DNA of 64,000 nucleotides from Selenomonas sp. (GCA_022773585.1 JALEZZ010000009.1:46340-110339), one strand, 5' to 3'. Numbered from the stretch's first letter, positions 1-9,800 are shown. Numbers and translations: made by a program. Notes: generated by a model not told the origin, from the letters alone.

Positions 1-340
1 GCGTATGCCCGACATCATGGCCGAGCGCGATGGCCTCCGTGAGGTCTTCATTGAGCCGCAGTGCGCGTGCAATCGTGCGCGAAATCTGCGAGACCTCGAG
101 GCTGTGCGTCATGCGCGTCCGATAGTGGTCGCCCGCGACGATGTAGACCTGCGTCTTGTGCTTGAGACGGCGGAACGACTTCGAGTGCAGGATGCGGTCG
201 CGGTCGCGCTGGAACTTCGTGCGGAACGGGCACTCGTCCATTTCGTCCTTCCGCCGCGCCTCCCGGCTCTTCGCCGCCTCCGGCGCGAGCACCTGATACT
301 CGAGCTCTTCCGTCCGCTCGCGAACAGTCTTTTCTGTCAT
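1..340 (-). CDS. dgt: Deoxyguanosinetriphosphate triphosphohydrolase-like protein, N-terminal part (runs off the window)
   Basis: Reading down from ATG at 340 the frame is open to the left edge of the window, about 113 residues. The protein starts [16 protein letters not shown] and contains the dGTPase family blocks [28 protein letters not shown] and [10 protein letters not shown]. The HD-domain metal ligands begin to appear at HSLEV and GHDVGHT. The family hydrolyses dGTP (or other dNTPs) to the nucleoside and tripolyphosphate. The ribosome site AGAGGTG lies across the stop codon of the upstream restriction-modification gene, five bases away, so the two are probably translated together. In Firmicutes this gene usually precedes dnaG and rpoD, which would lie outside the window. 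C-terminal two thirds not visible. Confidence 0.9.
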   Translation of the reverse strand, partial: MTEKTVRERTEELEYQVLAPEAAKSREARRKDEMDECPFRTKFQRDRDRILHSKSFRRLKHKTQVYIVAGDHYRTRMTHSLEVSQISRTIARALRLNEDLTEAIALGHDVGHT

Positions 341-345
341 AGGGT

Positions 346-3153
346 TCACCTCTTCTGCTTCTCGCTTTCCTCGACCAAGGATTGATACATCTTCATGAGC
401 TCGGCAACGCAGTCGCTCTCCGTGTTGAGCCTGCCCCAGAAACCGTAGGCTTCCATGACGGCGCGGTCGTTCTTGCGGTGGGCGTCGCGGAGTTCCTTCG
501 GCATCAGGACTTCGTCATAAAGGTCAGCGAGGCTGCTGTCAGGATAAAGGGCGCGGGCGTCGAGGATGCCTTGCGCGGTCTGCTCGATTTTTGCTTGCTG
601 GGCGGGCGTCGGACGAGGCCAAGGAAAATTGTTGTAGATGTTCGTAGAATATTCGTAGTCCGATTTCAAACGTCCCGTTACAACGCGCATCCATGCATTG
701 TGCACGTTTGACATCAAAATTCCGAAATGATAGAGGGTAGCTTCTGGAACAATGATGAGTTTGTCGCCACATATCGTATCTTCATCAAGAAACGTGATTG
801 GAATATACCGTCTATTTTGCGAAGATACGCGCGGAAAAGCCAAATAAGGGCGAGTAGGCTGGCATATTGTTTGAAAAAGTGTTGGCGTAGCAGCCGCTTT
901 CTGCGTAGATGCGCCTTTTGCATTGAGACGCATTTCTCGCACCGCTTTCACACGTTCCATAATGAGCGGATGTTTTCGAATTTCGGCGGGAGCTTGATGA
1001 TACAACCAAATAACATAACGTGGCTTATTTTGAAGCAAGTCGCGCCCCATGAAATATGGCTTGATGAAATTTTGAGCAGATGGGTCTTTTTTGAGAAGAT
1101 TATCTTTTTCTTCTGGAGTCAGTATAAGATGGTTGCCATCATAAGCTCGATTACCGTTCGACATTCTGGGAACATCACAAAGCGGTGAGCTCAATCGCTG
1201 AATGTAGCAATCAGGAGCGTTCAGCAAAAAGCCATTGATATACGAAACCTCTTGCGCAATATCGGATGCGTAGATTTTCTTCTTCGGATAATCAAACGCA
1301 GAGAATCCAATGATAACGCAGTGGACATGCGCTTTCTCTTGAGCTTCACTGTCCCAGACAAAAGTTCGATAACAGAAGCAGATGTGGATGTGATAATTCT
1401 TCTGAAGATTTTCCCATAAGATGGGAACTTGCTCCCCTTGGCAAATCGAATTTGTTGAAACAAATGCAGCAGTTATCTTTGTTCCTGCAATATACCGAGC
1501 TGCCTTAAAATACCAGCCACTAACATAATCCAAGAATTTTCCGCGCTTGACAGGTTCACCGTCAGAATCGATGCACACACTCAAAAGGTCTTTCTTTTGC
1601 ACATCATTCTGCATCCGCGCCCCCACGAACGGCGGATTTCCCATAATTTTGACATTGTCCGCCGGCACCACCACTTCTTTCCAGTCCATCCGCAGCGCGT
1701 TTCCTTCGTGGATGTTGCTATTGGTATGGAGCGGCAAGAAGTCCATGTCTTTGTGGATGATTTCTTCCGTCTCCTGGAACATCTGCGCTTCAGCAATCCA
1801 GAGCGCAGTCTTGCAGACGGCGACGGCGAAGTCGTTGATTTCGATGCCGTAGAACTGCTGGATGCTGACTTTGATGTAGTCACTTTCCGTGCTCTCGCCA
1901 AAGTCCATGCCGAGCACGCCCGTGCCGCTCTTTCCCATCAAGACTTCACGCAGGATGTCGTTTTCGAGACGGCGCAGCGACAGGTAGCTTTCCGTAAGAA
2001 AATTTCCGCTGCCGCAGGCAGGGTCGAAATATTTGCCGCTTGCCAGCGCATCTTGGAGCTCCTTGAGCTTCTGGATGCGCTTTTTGTCGTTTGTCTCCTG
2101 CATGGCGGCTTCGTATTGCGCCTTATAGTCGTCAAGGAACAGCGGGTCGATGACTTTGTGGATGTTTTCGATGCTCGTGTAGTGCATGCCGCCGCGACGG
2201 CGCGTTTCGGGGTTCAAGGACGATTCGAAGATAGCTCCGAAAATGGTAGGAGAAATCTGGCTCCAGTCAAAGCCACAGCCGTCTTCGAGAATCAAGCGGC
2301 GCGTCGCTTCATTGATGGGCGGCACGGGGATGGTCTCGGTGAACAGGCTGCCGTTGACGTAGGGAAAGGCTTTGAGGCGGTCTTCGAGGAAGCGGTCGCG
2401 CTCCTCGGGCTTCTGGTCGAGGACTTTGAAGAGCTCCATGAGCCCCGTGCGGAAATGCTCGGGCATGAACGACGCGAGGTAATCGTGGAACATGTCTTTC
2501 TTGCCGAAGAGGTCAGCGTCCTCAGCATAGAAGCAAAAGACGAGGCGCACGATGAGCTTGTTGAGGTCTTGGTAGTCCTGCGCGGTCGGCTCTGGGCCAT
2601 ATGCCGGGAGGAGTGCATCGTAGATTTTTCCGACAAGCGTGCCCGCTTCGCGCGAGAGATCCATTTCTTTCTGGATGCGCGTGCTCTGGCGATCGACGAT
2701 GACTTTGAGGCAGGCGTAGTCTTTCTGGAAATCCGCGAGCTCAACGCGCGTCGGCGCGTCGTTCGGACGCTCCATGTCGTAGAGGTCGAACTGGCGGAAG
2801 TTGCAGATGACAATCCAGCGCGGCCGCTCGGAGTATGGCAGAGCGGCAGAGTAGCGTTTCGCCTGCTCGAACGGCTTCAAGAGCGTACCGTCCGACTGCT
2901 TGATGGGCTCGTCGAGCTCCTTTTTGTAGCTTTTTTGCTCAATCATCGTGTGCGTCGAGGGAATCATGATGTCGATGAAGCTCGTGTGCGAGAGCCTGAC
3001 ACGCTCTTCGAATTTCACGAGGTCCGTCGGATGCTCCACGCCGAGCACTTTCTGCAAGAGCTCCATCCAGAAAATCTGGCTCTCCTGCTTCTCCTCCCCG
3101 CGCCCGGCCCACTTCCGCGCAAACGCCTGTGCCGCCTTCTGCTCCTTGTTCAT
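346..3153 (-). CDS. MmeI-like (type IIG/IIL) restriction-modification enzyme, class I SAM-dependent DNA adenine methyltransferase
   Basis: 935 residues from ATG 3153, which has GAGAGGGGG upstream; the longer frame back to 3222 has no ribosome site. The N-terminus carries a PD-ExK-like nuclease motif, D61-x10-E72-Q-K74. A helical spacer follows, then an amino-methyltransferase core with motif [11 protein letters not shown] at about 376-385 and the catalytic NPPF at about 506-509 that marks N6-adenine methylation. A target-recognition region and a C-terminal [16 protein letters not shown] block close the protein. This order (nuclease, spacer, methylase, TRD) is that of single-chain MmeI-type enzymes, which cut a fixed distance from their site and protect one strand by methylation. 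No separate restriction or specificity gene is nearby. The nuclease motif looks intact, so cleavage activity is plausible but not shown. Confidence 0.88.
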   Translation of the reverse strand: MNKEQKAAQAFARKWAGRGEEKQESQIFWMELLQKVLGVEHPTDLVKFEERVRLSHTSFIDIMIPSTHTMIEQKSYKKELDEPIKQSDGTLLKPFEQAKRYSAALPYSERPRWIVICNFRQFDLYDMERPNDAPTRVELADFQKDYACLKVIVDRQSTRIQKEMDLSREAGTLVGKIYDALLPAYGPEPTAQDYQDLNKLIVRLVFCFYAEDADLFGKKDMFHDYLASFMPEHFRTGLMELFKVLDQKPEERDRFLEDRLKAFPYVNGSLFTETIPVPPINEATRRLILEDGCGFDWSQISPTIFGAIFESSLNPETRRRGGMHYTSIENIHKVIDPLFLDDYKAQYEAAMQETNDKKRIQKLKELQDALASGKYFDPACGSGNFLTESYLSLRRLENDILREVLMGKSGTGVLGMDFGESTESDYIKVSIQQFYGIEINDFAVAVCKTALWIAEAQMFQETEEIIHKDMDFLPLHTNSNIHEGNALRMDWKEVVVPADNVKIMGNPPFVGARMQNDVQKKDLLSVCIDSDGEPVKRGKFLDYVSGWYFKAARYIAGTKITAAFVSTNSICQGEQVPILWENLQKNYHIHICFCYRTFVWDSEAQEKAHVHCVIIGFSAFDYPKKKIYASDIAQEVSYINGFLLNAPDCYIQRLSSPLCDVPRMSNGNRAYDGNHLILTPEEKDNLLKKDPSAQNFIKPYFMGRDLLQNKPRYVIWLYHQAPAEIRKHPLIMERVKAVREMRLNAKGASTQKAAATPTLFQTICQPTRPYLAFPRVSSQNRRYIPITFLDEDTICGDKLIIVPEATLYHFGILMSNVHNAWMRVVTGRLKSDYEYSTNIYNNFPWPRPTPAQQAKIEQTAQGILDARALYPDSSLADLYDEVLMPKELRDAHRKNDRAVMEAYGFWGRLNTESDCVAELMKMYQSLVEESEKQKR

Positions 3154-3220
3154 ACCAACGCCCCCTCTCTTCCTAAATTCCACACAGAAAAAAAGAATCC
3201 TGCTTTTTCCCGCAGGTGAC

Positions 3221-3250
3221 AAAAAAGGCTCATACCCTGCGGTACAAGCC
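3221..3250 (-). terminator. Rho-independent terminator after tRNA-Lys
   Basis: On the minus strand a 10-bp stem (GGCTTGTACC with GGTATGAGCC, two G-U pairs) closes a four-base loop and is followed by six T. It sits just downstream of the tRNA and upstream of the restriction-modification start, so it separates the tRNA transcript from that operon. Confidence 0.8.
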
Positions 3251-3263
3251 TTGTGCTTTCAAA

Positions 3264-3340
<77 letters not shown>

Positions 3341-3432
3341 TGCCCTGCCGTATCTCTCAACGACAAGATGTATTATAGTCTTTTGCGCCTGCGATGTCAA
3401 CAACTTTTTTTCGAAAATCTGCATTTTCTTTT

Positions 3433-5748
3433 TCAGACCTTCTCAATCGGCGCATATTTCTGCATGAGGCCCTTGACGCCCTGGTCGGGGAATGCAATCT
3501 TGAGCTCGACTTCCTCGCCCTTGCCCTTGACGGAGACAACAGTGCCGACGCCCCATTTGCCGTGCTTTGCCTTGTCGCCGACGCGCCACTCGACCGTGAG
3601 ATCCGGGCGGATGACGCCGGGAGCCGGCTTCTGGTTCACCTGCCGCTGCGCGAGCGACTGCATGGCTTCGAGCGCCGACTGCGGGCGTCCTGTGAAATGC
3701 GTACCGCGCGCGCTGCCGAAGCCCCGCCCGGACGAATTGCTGAACGTCATGACGCCCTGCCGCTGCTGCGCACCATACGAGTTCGCGTTTGCAAAGCCAT
3801 AGGCGTTGCGGCGCGGCACGAGTTCTTCGAGGTATTCCTTCGGAATCTCCGCGAGGAAGCGCGAGGGCGGGTTGCCGTTCGTGCGGCCGTAGAGCGTGCG
3901 CGTGCGCGCATACGTCATGTAGAGCTTGCGCTCAGCGCGCGTGATGCCGACATAGCAGGTGCGGCGCTCCTCCTCGATCTGGTGGTTGTCCATGAGCGTG
4001 CGGCTGTGCGGGAAGATGCCTTCCTCCATGCCTGCCATGAAGACAATCGGGAATTCGAGGCCTTTCGCCGCATGCAGCGTCATGAGCGTCACACGGTCGT
4101 CCTCCATGTCGGCATTGTCGATGTCGGAGACGAGCGAGAGCTGCGCGAGGAAGTTTTCGAGCGTCGGCTGTTCCTCGTTCTTCATGAACTCCTTCGCCAT
4201 GCCGACGAACTCTTTGAGGTTCTCGAGGCGGTCTTTCGCCTCGGGCTTCTTATCCTCTTCGAGCTCGCGCTGGTAGCCGGATTCCTTCATGACGCGCTCG
4301 ATGAGCTGGTCCATCGAGAGGTTGCTCTGGATGGCCATCGTGTTGAAGATGAACGTCGTGAAGAGTTCGAGCGGCTTCTTGACGCGGCTCGTGATGCCCG
4401 GCACCATCGCGAGCGCGTCGGGGTTCGAGATGATATCGAAAAGCGTGAGGCCCGCGTCCGCTGCATAGTTCATGAGCTTGTCCACCGTCGTCTGGCCGAT
4501 GCCGCGCTTCGGGACGTTGATGATGCGCAGCAGGCTCACGCTGTCGAGCGGGTTGAAGATGACGCGCAGGTAGGCGACGATGTCCTTGATCTCCTTGCGG
4601 TCGTAGAACTTCAGGCCGCCGACCATCGTGTAGGGGATGTGCGCATTCATGAGGCCTTCTTCGAGGATGCGGGACTGTGCGTTCGTGCGGTAGAGGATGG
4701 CCATGTCGCCATACGAGGCGTTGAAAATCGTCTTCTGCTTGCGAATCGTCGTCGCGATGAAGTTCGCCTCGTCGCGCTCATCCATCGCCTGGTACGTCGT
4801 GACTTTCTCGCCTTCGGGGTTCTCCGTCCAGAGCTCCTTCTTCTTGCGCTCCGTGTTGTTCTCGATGACGGCGTTCGCGGCCGCGAGAATCGTCTTCGTC
4901 GAGCGGTAGTTCTGCTCGAGTTTGATCGTCGTCGCGTCCGGGTAGTCGTTTTCAAAGTCCATGATGTTGCGGATGTCGGCGCCGCGCCAGCCATAGATGG
5001 ACTGGTCGGCATCGCCGACGACGCAGAGGTTTTTGTGGCCCGCCGCGAGGATCTTCGTGAGCTGGTACTGCGCGCCATTCGTGTCCTGATACTCGTCGAC
5101 GAGGATGTACTGGAACCGGCGCTGGTACTTCTCGCGGATGTCCTCGTTTTCCTCGAGCAGTGTCACCGTGACCATCAGCAGGTCGTCGAAATCGAGCGCG
5201 TTGTTGTCGCGCAGCTGCTTCTGGTAGATTTCATAGATGTCGGCGACCTTTTCCTGAAAGAAGCCGTCCGCGAGCTTCTTGAACGTATGCGGCCCCTGCA
5301 GCTGGTTCTTTGCGTTCGAGATGGCCGAGAGGACGCTCGACGGCGTGTACTGCTTTTCATCGAGATTGAGCTTCTTGAGTGCGTCCTTGATGACCGCCTG
5401 GCTGTCACTCGTGTCGTAGATGACGAAGTTGCGCTTGTAGAGCTCCGTCGCCTCGATCTCGCGACGCAAAAAGCGCGCGCAGAACGCATGGAACGTGCTG
5501 AGCCAGACGTCTTTCGCGGCATCGCCGATCATACGGTCGACGCGGTCGCGCATCTCCGTCGCGGCCTTGTTCGTGAACGTGATGGCAAGAATGCGGTACG
5601 GCGCGACGCCATGCGCCAAAAGGTTCGCGATGCGGCACGTCAGCACTTTCGTCTTGCCCGAGCCCGCGCCCGCCATGATGAGCAGCGGCCCCTCCATGTG
5701 CTCGACAGCCTGTTTCTGCATGGGGTTGAGTCCCTCGAAGATATCCAA
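3433..5748 (-). CDS. pcrA: ATP-dependent DNA helicase PcrA/UvrD
   Basis: 771 residues, normal PcrA length. Superfamily 1A helicase motifs run in order: Walker A AGAGSGKT at 26-33, motif Ia ITFTNKAATEMRDRV, motif II DEYQDT near 220, motif III GDADQSIYGWRG, motif V TLHAAKGLEFPIVF and motif VI VGITRAERKLYMTYAR. The C-terminal 50 residues, WRVGDKAKHGKWGVG onward, form the Tudor-like domain through which PcrA contacts RNA polymerase. The enzyme unwinds DNA 3' to 5' in excision repair, plasmid replication and removal of stalled polymerase. The start is TTG at 5748 with AGGAGG five bases upstream; no ATG fits better. Confidence 0.97.
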   Translation of the reverse strand: MDIFEGLNPMQKQAVEHMEGPLLIMAGAGSGKTKVLTCRIANLLAHGVAPYRILAITFTNKAATEMRDRVDRMIGDAAKDVWLSTFHAFCARFLRREIEATELYKRNFVIYDTSDSQAVIKDALKKLNLDEKQYTPSSVLSAISNAKNQLQGPHTFKKLADGFFQEKVADIYEIYQKQLRDNNALDFDDLLMVTVTLLEENEDIREKYQRRFQYILVDEYQDTNGAQYQLTKILAAGHKNLCVVGDADQSIYGWRGADIRNIMDFENDYPDATTIKLEQNYRSTKTILAAANAVIENNTERKKKELWTENPEGEKVTTYQAMDERDEANFIATTIRKQKTIFNASYGDMAILYRTNAQSRILEEGLMNAHIPYTMVGGLKFYDRKEIKDIVAYLRVIFNPLDSVSLLRIINVPKRGIGQTTVDKLMNYAADAGLTLFDIISNPDALAMVPGITSRVKKPLELFTTFIFNTMAIQSNLSMDQLIERVMKESGYQRELEEDKKPEAKDRLENLKEFVGMAKEFMKNEEQPTLENFLAQLSLVSDIDNADMEDDRVTLMTLHAAKGLEFPIVFMAGMEEGIFPHSRTLMDNHQIEEERRTCYVGITRAERKLYMTYARTRTLYGRTNGNPPSRFLAEIPKEYLEELVPRRNAYGFANANSYGAQQRQGVMTFSNSSGRGFGSARGTHFTGRPQSALEAMQSLAQRQVNQKPAPGVIRPDLTVEWRVGDKAKHGKWGVGTVVSVKGKGEEVELKIAFPDQGVKGLMQKYAPIEKV

Positions 5749-5796
5749 AATTTCCTCCTATCCCTTTGTCTTTTATACTGAACGGATTTACGGCGT

Positions 5797-5829
5797 AAAA
5801 AGCCGCCCCTACAGGTTGCAGGAGCGGCG
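5797..5829 (-). terminator. Terminator after the pyrophosphatase gene
   Basis: A minus-strand stem (GCCGCTCCT with AGGGGCGGC) is followed by TTTTT. It lies 25 bases past the stop of the CBS-domain pyrophosphatase and ahead of pcrA. Confidence 0.75.
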
Positions 5830-5853
5830 AAATGACAATATTTCGGTAGTTCC

Positions 5854-7503
5854 TTACTTCTTCTCGATGCGCTTGACGGCCTCGGAGAGCGGCGGGATAA
5901 TCTGCTTCTTGCGGCTCATGACGCCCGGCAGATAGACATGCGTGCCGCTCGCATCCTTCTTGAACGCTTCGCCGATCAGCGTCTTCGGCGAGCCCGCATA
6001 GAGGAGATACGTCGCCTCTTCGAGGATGTCCGTGACCATGACGAGGCTCATGTCGAAGCCCTCTTTCTCACAGATCGTCGACATTGCTTCGATGAGCTGC
6101 GGCTCGAGGTCCATGACTTCCTTCGTATCCATGACGGAAATCTGGCTCACGATGATGCGGTAGTCGCCGATCGTGAATTCCTTGAGGTCGTTCTTCGCGA
6201 TCTCCATCGGCGTCATGTCGCCGATGCCGGAGCCCGCCTTCAGCATGGCCATGCCATATTCCTGGATGTCAACGCCCGCAATTTCCGCGAGGCGCTCCGC
6301 CGTCTTCTTGTCATACGGCGTGCACGTCGGGGACTTGAAGAGGACGGTGTCGGAAAGGATGGCCGAAAGCAGCAGACCCGCGATGGACTGTGGGATGTCG
6401 ATGTCGCGATGCCAGTGCATGTTCGCGACAATCGTCGCCGTGCAGCCGACCGGCTCGGCATGCGTGTAGATCGGCTCGCTCGTCTGGATGCCACCGAGAC
6501 GATGATGATCGATGATCTCGACGATTTTCGCGGCCTCGATGCCCTCGACGGCCTGCCCGCGCTCGTTGTGATCGACGAGGATGACGCGGTCGCGCTCCGG
6601 CATCGTCAGGTTGTCGCGGCTCACGATGCCGACGAGGCGGCCGTTCTCGACGACCGGATAGTTGCGGTAGTTCGTCTCCTCCATCGTGCCCTTGATGTCC
6701 GAGAGGAGGTCGAGCGGCTTGAAGCAGACGGGATCCTGATGCATGATGCGGCGCACCGGCACGCACTGGTTGATGAGGCGCGCAGCCGTGTACGTGTCAT
6801 ACGGCGTCGAGAGCACGAAGATGCCGCGCTTTTCCGCCTCCTCGATGACGTCGGCCGAGACGCGGCCGTCGCCCGTGACGATGAGGACGGAGATGCCCTG
6901 CTTGACGCAGTCGATGATTGTCTCGTCGTGGCGGTCGCCAATCAGGACGATGTCGTTCTCCTTGATGTGCGACTGGATCATCTTGATTGAGCCCGCCGCG
7001 ATGCGGACTTCGCCCTTGATGAAATCGCTCTCGACGCCACCGACGAGGATTTTCGCGTCGATGGCCGCGATGATGTCGCGATAGCGCACGCGCATGTCGG
7101 CGAGGTTCGCCATGCCGAGTTCCTGGAAATAGCGCTTGGCGAGGTCGGAAACCGTCACGATGCCCACGAGGATGCCCTTGCTGTCCGTGACCGGCACGGA
7201 GCGCAGGTCATGGTCGCGCATGATTTCGCCGAGCTGGCGCAGCGTGTCATGCTGCTTCACGACGATCTTGCAATCGAGCAGCACATCCTTGACGCGCGGA
7301 TAGAGATCCGTCAGCAGCAGCGGCTGCTCGACATGGAAATGCTCGAGCGCGAACTTCGTCTCGGCATTGACCTTGCCTGCGCGCGCCGGGACGACATTCT
7401 CGCCGAGCGCCTGCTTCAGATGCGCATAGCCGATGGCAGAGCAGATGGAGTCCGTGTCCGGATTGCGATGACCGATCGTGTAAATGGGTTTCGTGTTTTT
7501 CAT
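5854..7503 (-). CDS. Manganese-dependent inorganic pyrophosphatase with CBS and DRTGG domains
   Basis: 549 residues against about 310 for the plain family II enzyme; the excess is a regulatory insert. The N-terminal DHH domain shows GHRNPDTDS with metal ligands H12, D16 and D18. Two CBS repeats (about 73-130 and 250-310) flank a DRTGG domain. The DHH motifs then resume as LVDHNERGQ and IIDHHRLGG, followed by a DHHA2 domain ending in SRKKQIIPP, the substrate-binding SRKKQ type motif. The enzyme splits pyrophosphate; in CBS-containing relatives AMP/ADP inhibit and ATP or diadenosine polyphosphates activate. Start ATG 7503 has GGGAGG upstream. A promoter with -35 TAGACG and -10 TATAAT (7548-7553) precedes it. 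Confidence 0.93.
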   Translation of the reverse strand: MKNTKPIYTIGHRNPDTDSICSAIGYAHLKQALGENVVPARAGKVNAETKFALEHFHVEQPLLLTDLYPRVKDVLLDCKIVVKQHDTLRQLGEIMRDHDLRSVPVTDSKGILVGIVTVSDLAKRYFQELGMANLADMRVRYRDIIAAIDAKILVGGVESDFIKGEVRIAAGSIKMIQSHIKENDIVLIGDRHDETIIDCVKQGISVLIVTGDGRVSADVIEEAEKRGIFVLSTPYDTYTAARLINQCVPVRRIMHQDPVCFKPLDLLSDIKGTMEETNYRNYPVVENGRLVGIVSRDNLTMPERDRVILVDHNERGQAVEGIEAAKIVEIIDHHRLGGIQTSEPIYTHAEPVGCTATIVANMHWHRDIDIPQSIAGLLLSAILSDTVLFKSPTCTPYDKKTAERLAEIAGVDIQEYGMAMLKAGSGIGDMTPMEIAKNDLKEFTIGDYRIIVSQISVMDTKEVMDLEPQLIEAMSTICEKEGFDMSLVMVTDILEEATYLLYAGSPKTLIGEAFKKDASGTHVYLPGVMSRKKQIIPPLSEAVKRIEKK

Positions 7504-7547
7504 GTTTTGAAAAATCCTCCCTCGTTCAAAACGCTGATTGCTTTTTA

Positions 7548-7602
7548 TTATATCGAAAATCCGCGCGACCGTCTACCCTTTCGCGCGGATTTCAATTATA
7601 AT
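7548..7602. promoter_or_regulatory. Divergent promoter region with an 11-bp inverted repeat
   Basis: Two TATAAT boxes face away from each other, one on the minus strand at 7548-7553 (pyrophosphatase) and one on the plus strand at 7597-7602 (TtcA-like gene). Between them lies a perfect inverted repeat, arms 7557-7567 and 7582-7592, built on AAATCCGCGCG. The minus promoter has TAGACG 17 bases upstream; the plus one has no convincing -35. The repeat may be an operator or may pair in the RNA. Confidence 0.55.
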
Positions 7603-7640
7603 GAGGCTGTTTCTTTTTTTTATTGAAAGAGGGGTCCCTT

Positions 7641-8423
7641 TTGAAAATCAATCTGCCACAAAGCTATTTTTCGAAACTCATGCGCGCCGTCGTCGAGTTC
7701 GAAATAATCTCGGATGGCGACCGCATCCTCATCGGCGTCTCGGGCGGCAAGGACAGCATCTTCCTCGCCTACGCGCTCGCCATCCTGCGCGAGCGGCTGC
7801 ACAAAGACTTCGCGCTCGGCGCGCTCACGATCAACCCGATGTTTCCCGATACACCATTCGACACAGTGCGCATCGGCGCGTTCCTCGCGGGGCTCGGCAT
7901 CCCGTATGACACCGTCGATGTCGATATCGCGGGCGCCATCGAGGCACAGGACGGCAAGACGCCGTGCTACACCTGCGCGTTCTTCCGCCGCGGCGCCATG
8001 AACCGCTACGCGACGGAGCACGGCTACAACAAGATCGCCTACGCCCATCATAACGACGACGCCGTCGAGACGTTCCTCATGAGCCTCCTCTGGTCTGGCC
8101 AGCTCACGACCTTCACGCCCGTCACGTACCTCGACCGCACCGGCCTTACCGTCATCCGCCCGCTCATCTACTTCCGCGAGGAAGAGACGCGCGAAGCGGT
8201 CAAGTACCACGGCTTCACGCCCGTGAAATCTCCGTGCCCGCACGACGGCCACACCGTCCGCCAGGACGCAAAAGAACTCATCGCCAAGCTCGCCCCCGCC
8301 ATCCCCGACCTCTACGACCACCTCGCCGCCGCTATGCGAAAGGGCGCGCTTGGCGAACTCTGGCCGGCAGCCAAGACGCGCAAAGAAATGAAAGAGACGT
8401 ATTTCCGCTACATGGGGAAATAA
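7641..8423 (+). CDS. TtcA-family PP-loop ATPase (tRNA thiolation-like)
   Basis: 260 residues from TTG 7641. The site AAAGAGGGG ends six bases before this TTG, whereas the in-frame TTG at 7623 lies upstream of the site. The PP-loop SGGKDS at 34-39 binds ATP. A CYTC pair near residue 112 and the cysteine in KSPCPHDGHT near 205 match the cysteines that hold the [4Fe-4S] cluster in TtcA. Relatives adenylate a tRNA base and transfer sulfur, making 2-thiocytidine at position 32 in the best known case. It has no operon partner. The length and cysteine spacing fit the shorter Firmicute branch, whose substrate is less certain. Confidence 0.8.
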   Translation: MKINLPQSYFSKLMRAVVEFEIISDGDRILIGVSGGKDSIFLAYALAILRERLHKDFALGALTINPMFPDTPFDTVRIGAFLAGLGIPYDTVDVDIAGAIEAQDGKTPCYTCAFFRRGAMNRYATEHGYNKIAYAHHNDDAVETFLMSLLWSGQLTTFTPVTYLDRTGLTVIRPLIYFREEETREAVKYHGFTPVKSPCPHDGHTVRQDAKELIAKLAPAIPDLYDHLAAAMRKGALGELWPAAKTRKEMKETYFRYMGK

Positions 8424-8426
8424 AGG

Positions 8427-8573
8427 CTACAAACGTATGGCTTTCGACCAGCAGCGGCCAGATGGCCTCTTCTGCCATCGTGGCGATGACCTCGTCCGTC
8501 ACATGCCCGGCATCGTCCAGCGTCAAAACGGCACAGAACGTCACGCCTCGCGTCATTTTCCATTTGAGCCGCG
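8427..8573 (-). other. Possible gene remnant between the TtcA-like and Fic genes
   Basis: In one minus-strand frame this gap encodes a natural-looking stretch, MTRGVTFCAVLTLDDAG followed by HVTDEVIATMAEEAIWPLLV. It then runs antisense into the end of the TtcA-like gene. There is no ribosome site and no family is recognised. It could be a remnant of a gene once downstream of fic, or chance. Confidence 0.25.
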
Positions 8574-9635
8574 TTAATCGCTGTCGGCCCTTACATAATA
8601 GGTGCTGCGTCCGCTGCCGTGCCGTTTCAGCACGCCTTCCCCGACCAGTTTTTTGATAGCCTGCAACGTGGATGACCTGCCGATGCTGGGGCAATGGGCC
8701 AGCACCTCTGCGGTGTTGAATTTGCCGATTGTATTGCGCGCGTATTCCTTCACAATATCATAGGCCGTGCTTTTGCTGCCATGGGCGGACACAGTGCCGA
8801 CGCGTTCCTCGAACTCGGTATAGCAGGCGAGGATAACGGACAACAGGTAGCGGATAAACGGCGTAGGGTCATTTTTACCGTCCTGCCAGCCGACATCGGC
8901 AGCCTCCAGAACATCGTAGTAGACGTCTTTAGTTTTCTCAATCTGCCTCTCGATACTGATGTATTTGCCGACTGCGTAACCACTCCTGTAGAGCAAAAGC
9001 AGCGTCAGGAGGCGGCTCATCCTGCCATTGCCATCGTTGAAGGGATGGATGCAAAGGAAATCGCAGACAAACGCGGGAATGAGAAGCAGCGCGTCCACCT
9101 GCTCCATGGCAATGGCGTACCCATAGGCGTGACACAAGCTCTCCATTGCCGCCGGCGTCTCGTACGGAGCCAGCGGCGTAAAGCGCGTAAAAGTGCTCCC
9201 ATCCGGCCGCATTTCGTTGATATAGTTCTGGACAGTCTTGTAGTGACCGCCAAAGCTCAGACCAGCCCTTTTCAGCAAGTCGCGGTGCAACTGAAGGATA
9301 TAGGGCGGCTTGACAGGAATGTAAGCGTAATTTTCGTGAATGGTATTGAGCACATCCCGATAACCCATAATCTCATTTTCGTCGCGGTTGCGCGGCGTCG
9401 TCTTCTCCGCCAGCAGCTGCTTCATGCGGGTGTTGGTCGTGACGATGCCCTCGATTTTATTGGAGCTCTCCGTGCTCTGCACCCTGGCAATCTCCACCAG
9501 CCGTGCCAATTCCACCGGCTTCTGCCGGATATATAAATCCTGCCGCCCCTTACACTCATGAATCTTCGCCACGAGATTCAATATGTCAATATCCCAGCTC
9601 TTACGCGCCAAATAGCTGTAATCGAACTTTCTCAT
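8574..9635 (-). CDS. Fic family protein (AMPylase) with C-terminal winged helix
   Basis: 353 residues from ATG 9635, preceded by AAGGTG; the in-frame TTG at 9653 lies inside the operator. The Fic motif HPFNDGNGR is complete at 197-205 with catalytic H197. An N-terminal inhibitory motif of the (S/T)xxxE(G/N) kind is present as S58-NKI-E62-G63, so this is a class II Fic protein whose activity is held down by its own helix. The last 65 residues (about 288-353) look like a winged helix-turn-helix. Fic enzymes transfer AMP from ATP to a protein hydroxyl. The DNA-binding tail together with the large palindrome over its promoter suggests the protein regulates itself. No antitoxin partner is encoded alongside. 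Confidence 0.9.
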   Translation of the reverse strand: MRKFDYSYLARKSWDIDILNLVAKIHECKGRQDLYIRQKPVELARLVEIARVQSTESSNKIEGIVTTNTRMKQLLAEKTTPRNRDENEIMGYRDVLNTIHENYAYIPVKPPYILQLHRDLLKRAGLSFGGHYKTVQNYINEMRPDGSTFTRFTPLAPYETPAAMESLCHAYGYAIAMEQVDALLLIPAFVCDFLCIHPFNDGNGRMSRLLTLLLLYRSGYAVGKYISIERQIEKTKDVYYDVLEAADVGWQDGKNDPTPFIRYLLSVILACYTEFEERVGTVSAHGSKSTAYDIVKEYARNTIGKFNTAEVLAHCPSIGRSSTLQAIKKLVGEGVLKRHGSGRSTYYVRADSD

Positions 9636-9640
9636 ACAAT

Positions 9641-9712
9641 CACCTTCGTCCAATATGTTGATTTATCGTCCAATTATACGGTAATTTGGACGATAAATCA
9701 ACATATTGGACG
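9641..9712 (-). promoter_or_regulatory. fic promoter inside a perfect 27-bp inverted repeat
   Basis: A strong promoter, -35 TTGATT (9696-9701), 17-base spacer, -10 TATAAT (9673-9678), drives fic. The arms 9647-9673 and 9686-9712 are perfect reverse complements, separated by 12 bases. One arm covers the -35 and the other runs from the -10 edge to the ribosome site. The heptamer TTGGACG or its complement occurs twice per arm. Confidence 0.8.
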
Positions 9713-9800
9713 ATTTAATGTTTACAACGACGAGGACGGTATTCTGCTTATCACGCAGCGCGAACAGAAGCCATGCGATCCCAGTGTGATTGTCAAGCCC

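Noticed and set aside
3394..5781. Plus-strand open frame opposite pcrA
   Set aside because: Antisense shadow of a complete PcrA with all helicase motifs.
9713..9800. Plausible peptide FNVYNDEDGILLITQ in the gap upstream of the fic operator
   Set aside because: It lacks a start site and would have to be read through the palindrome; too short to call a gene or remnant.
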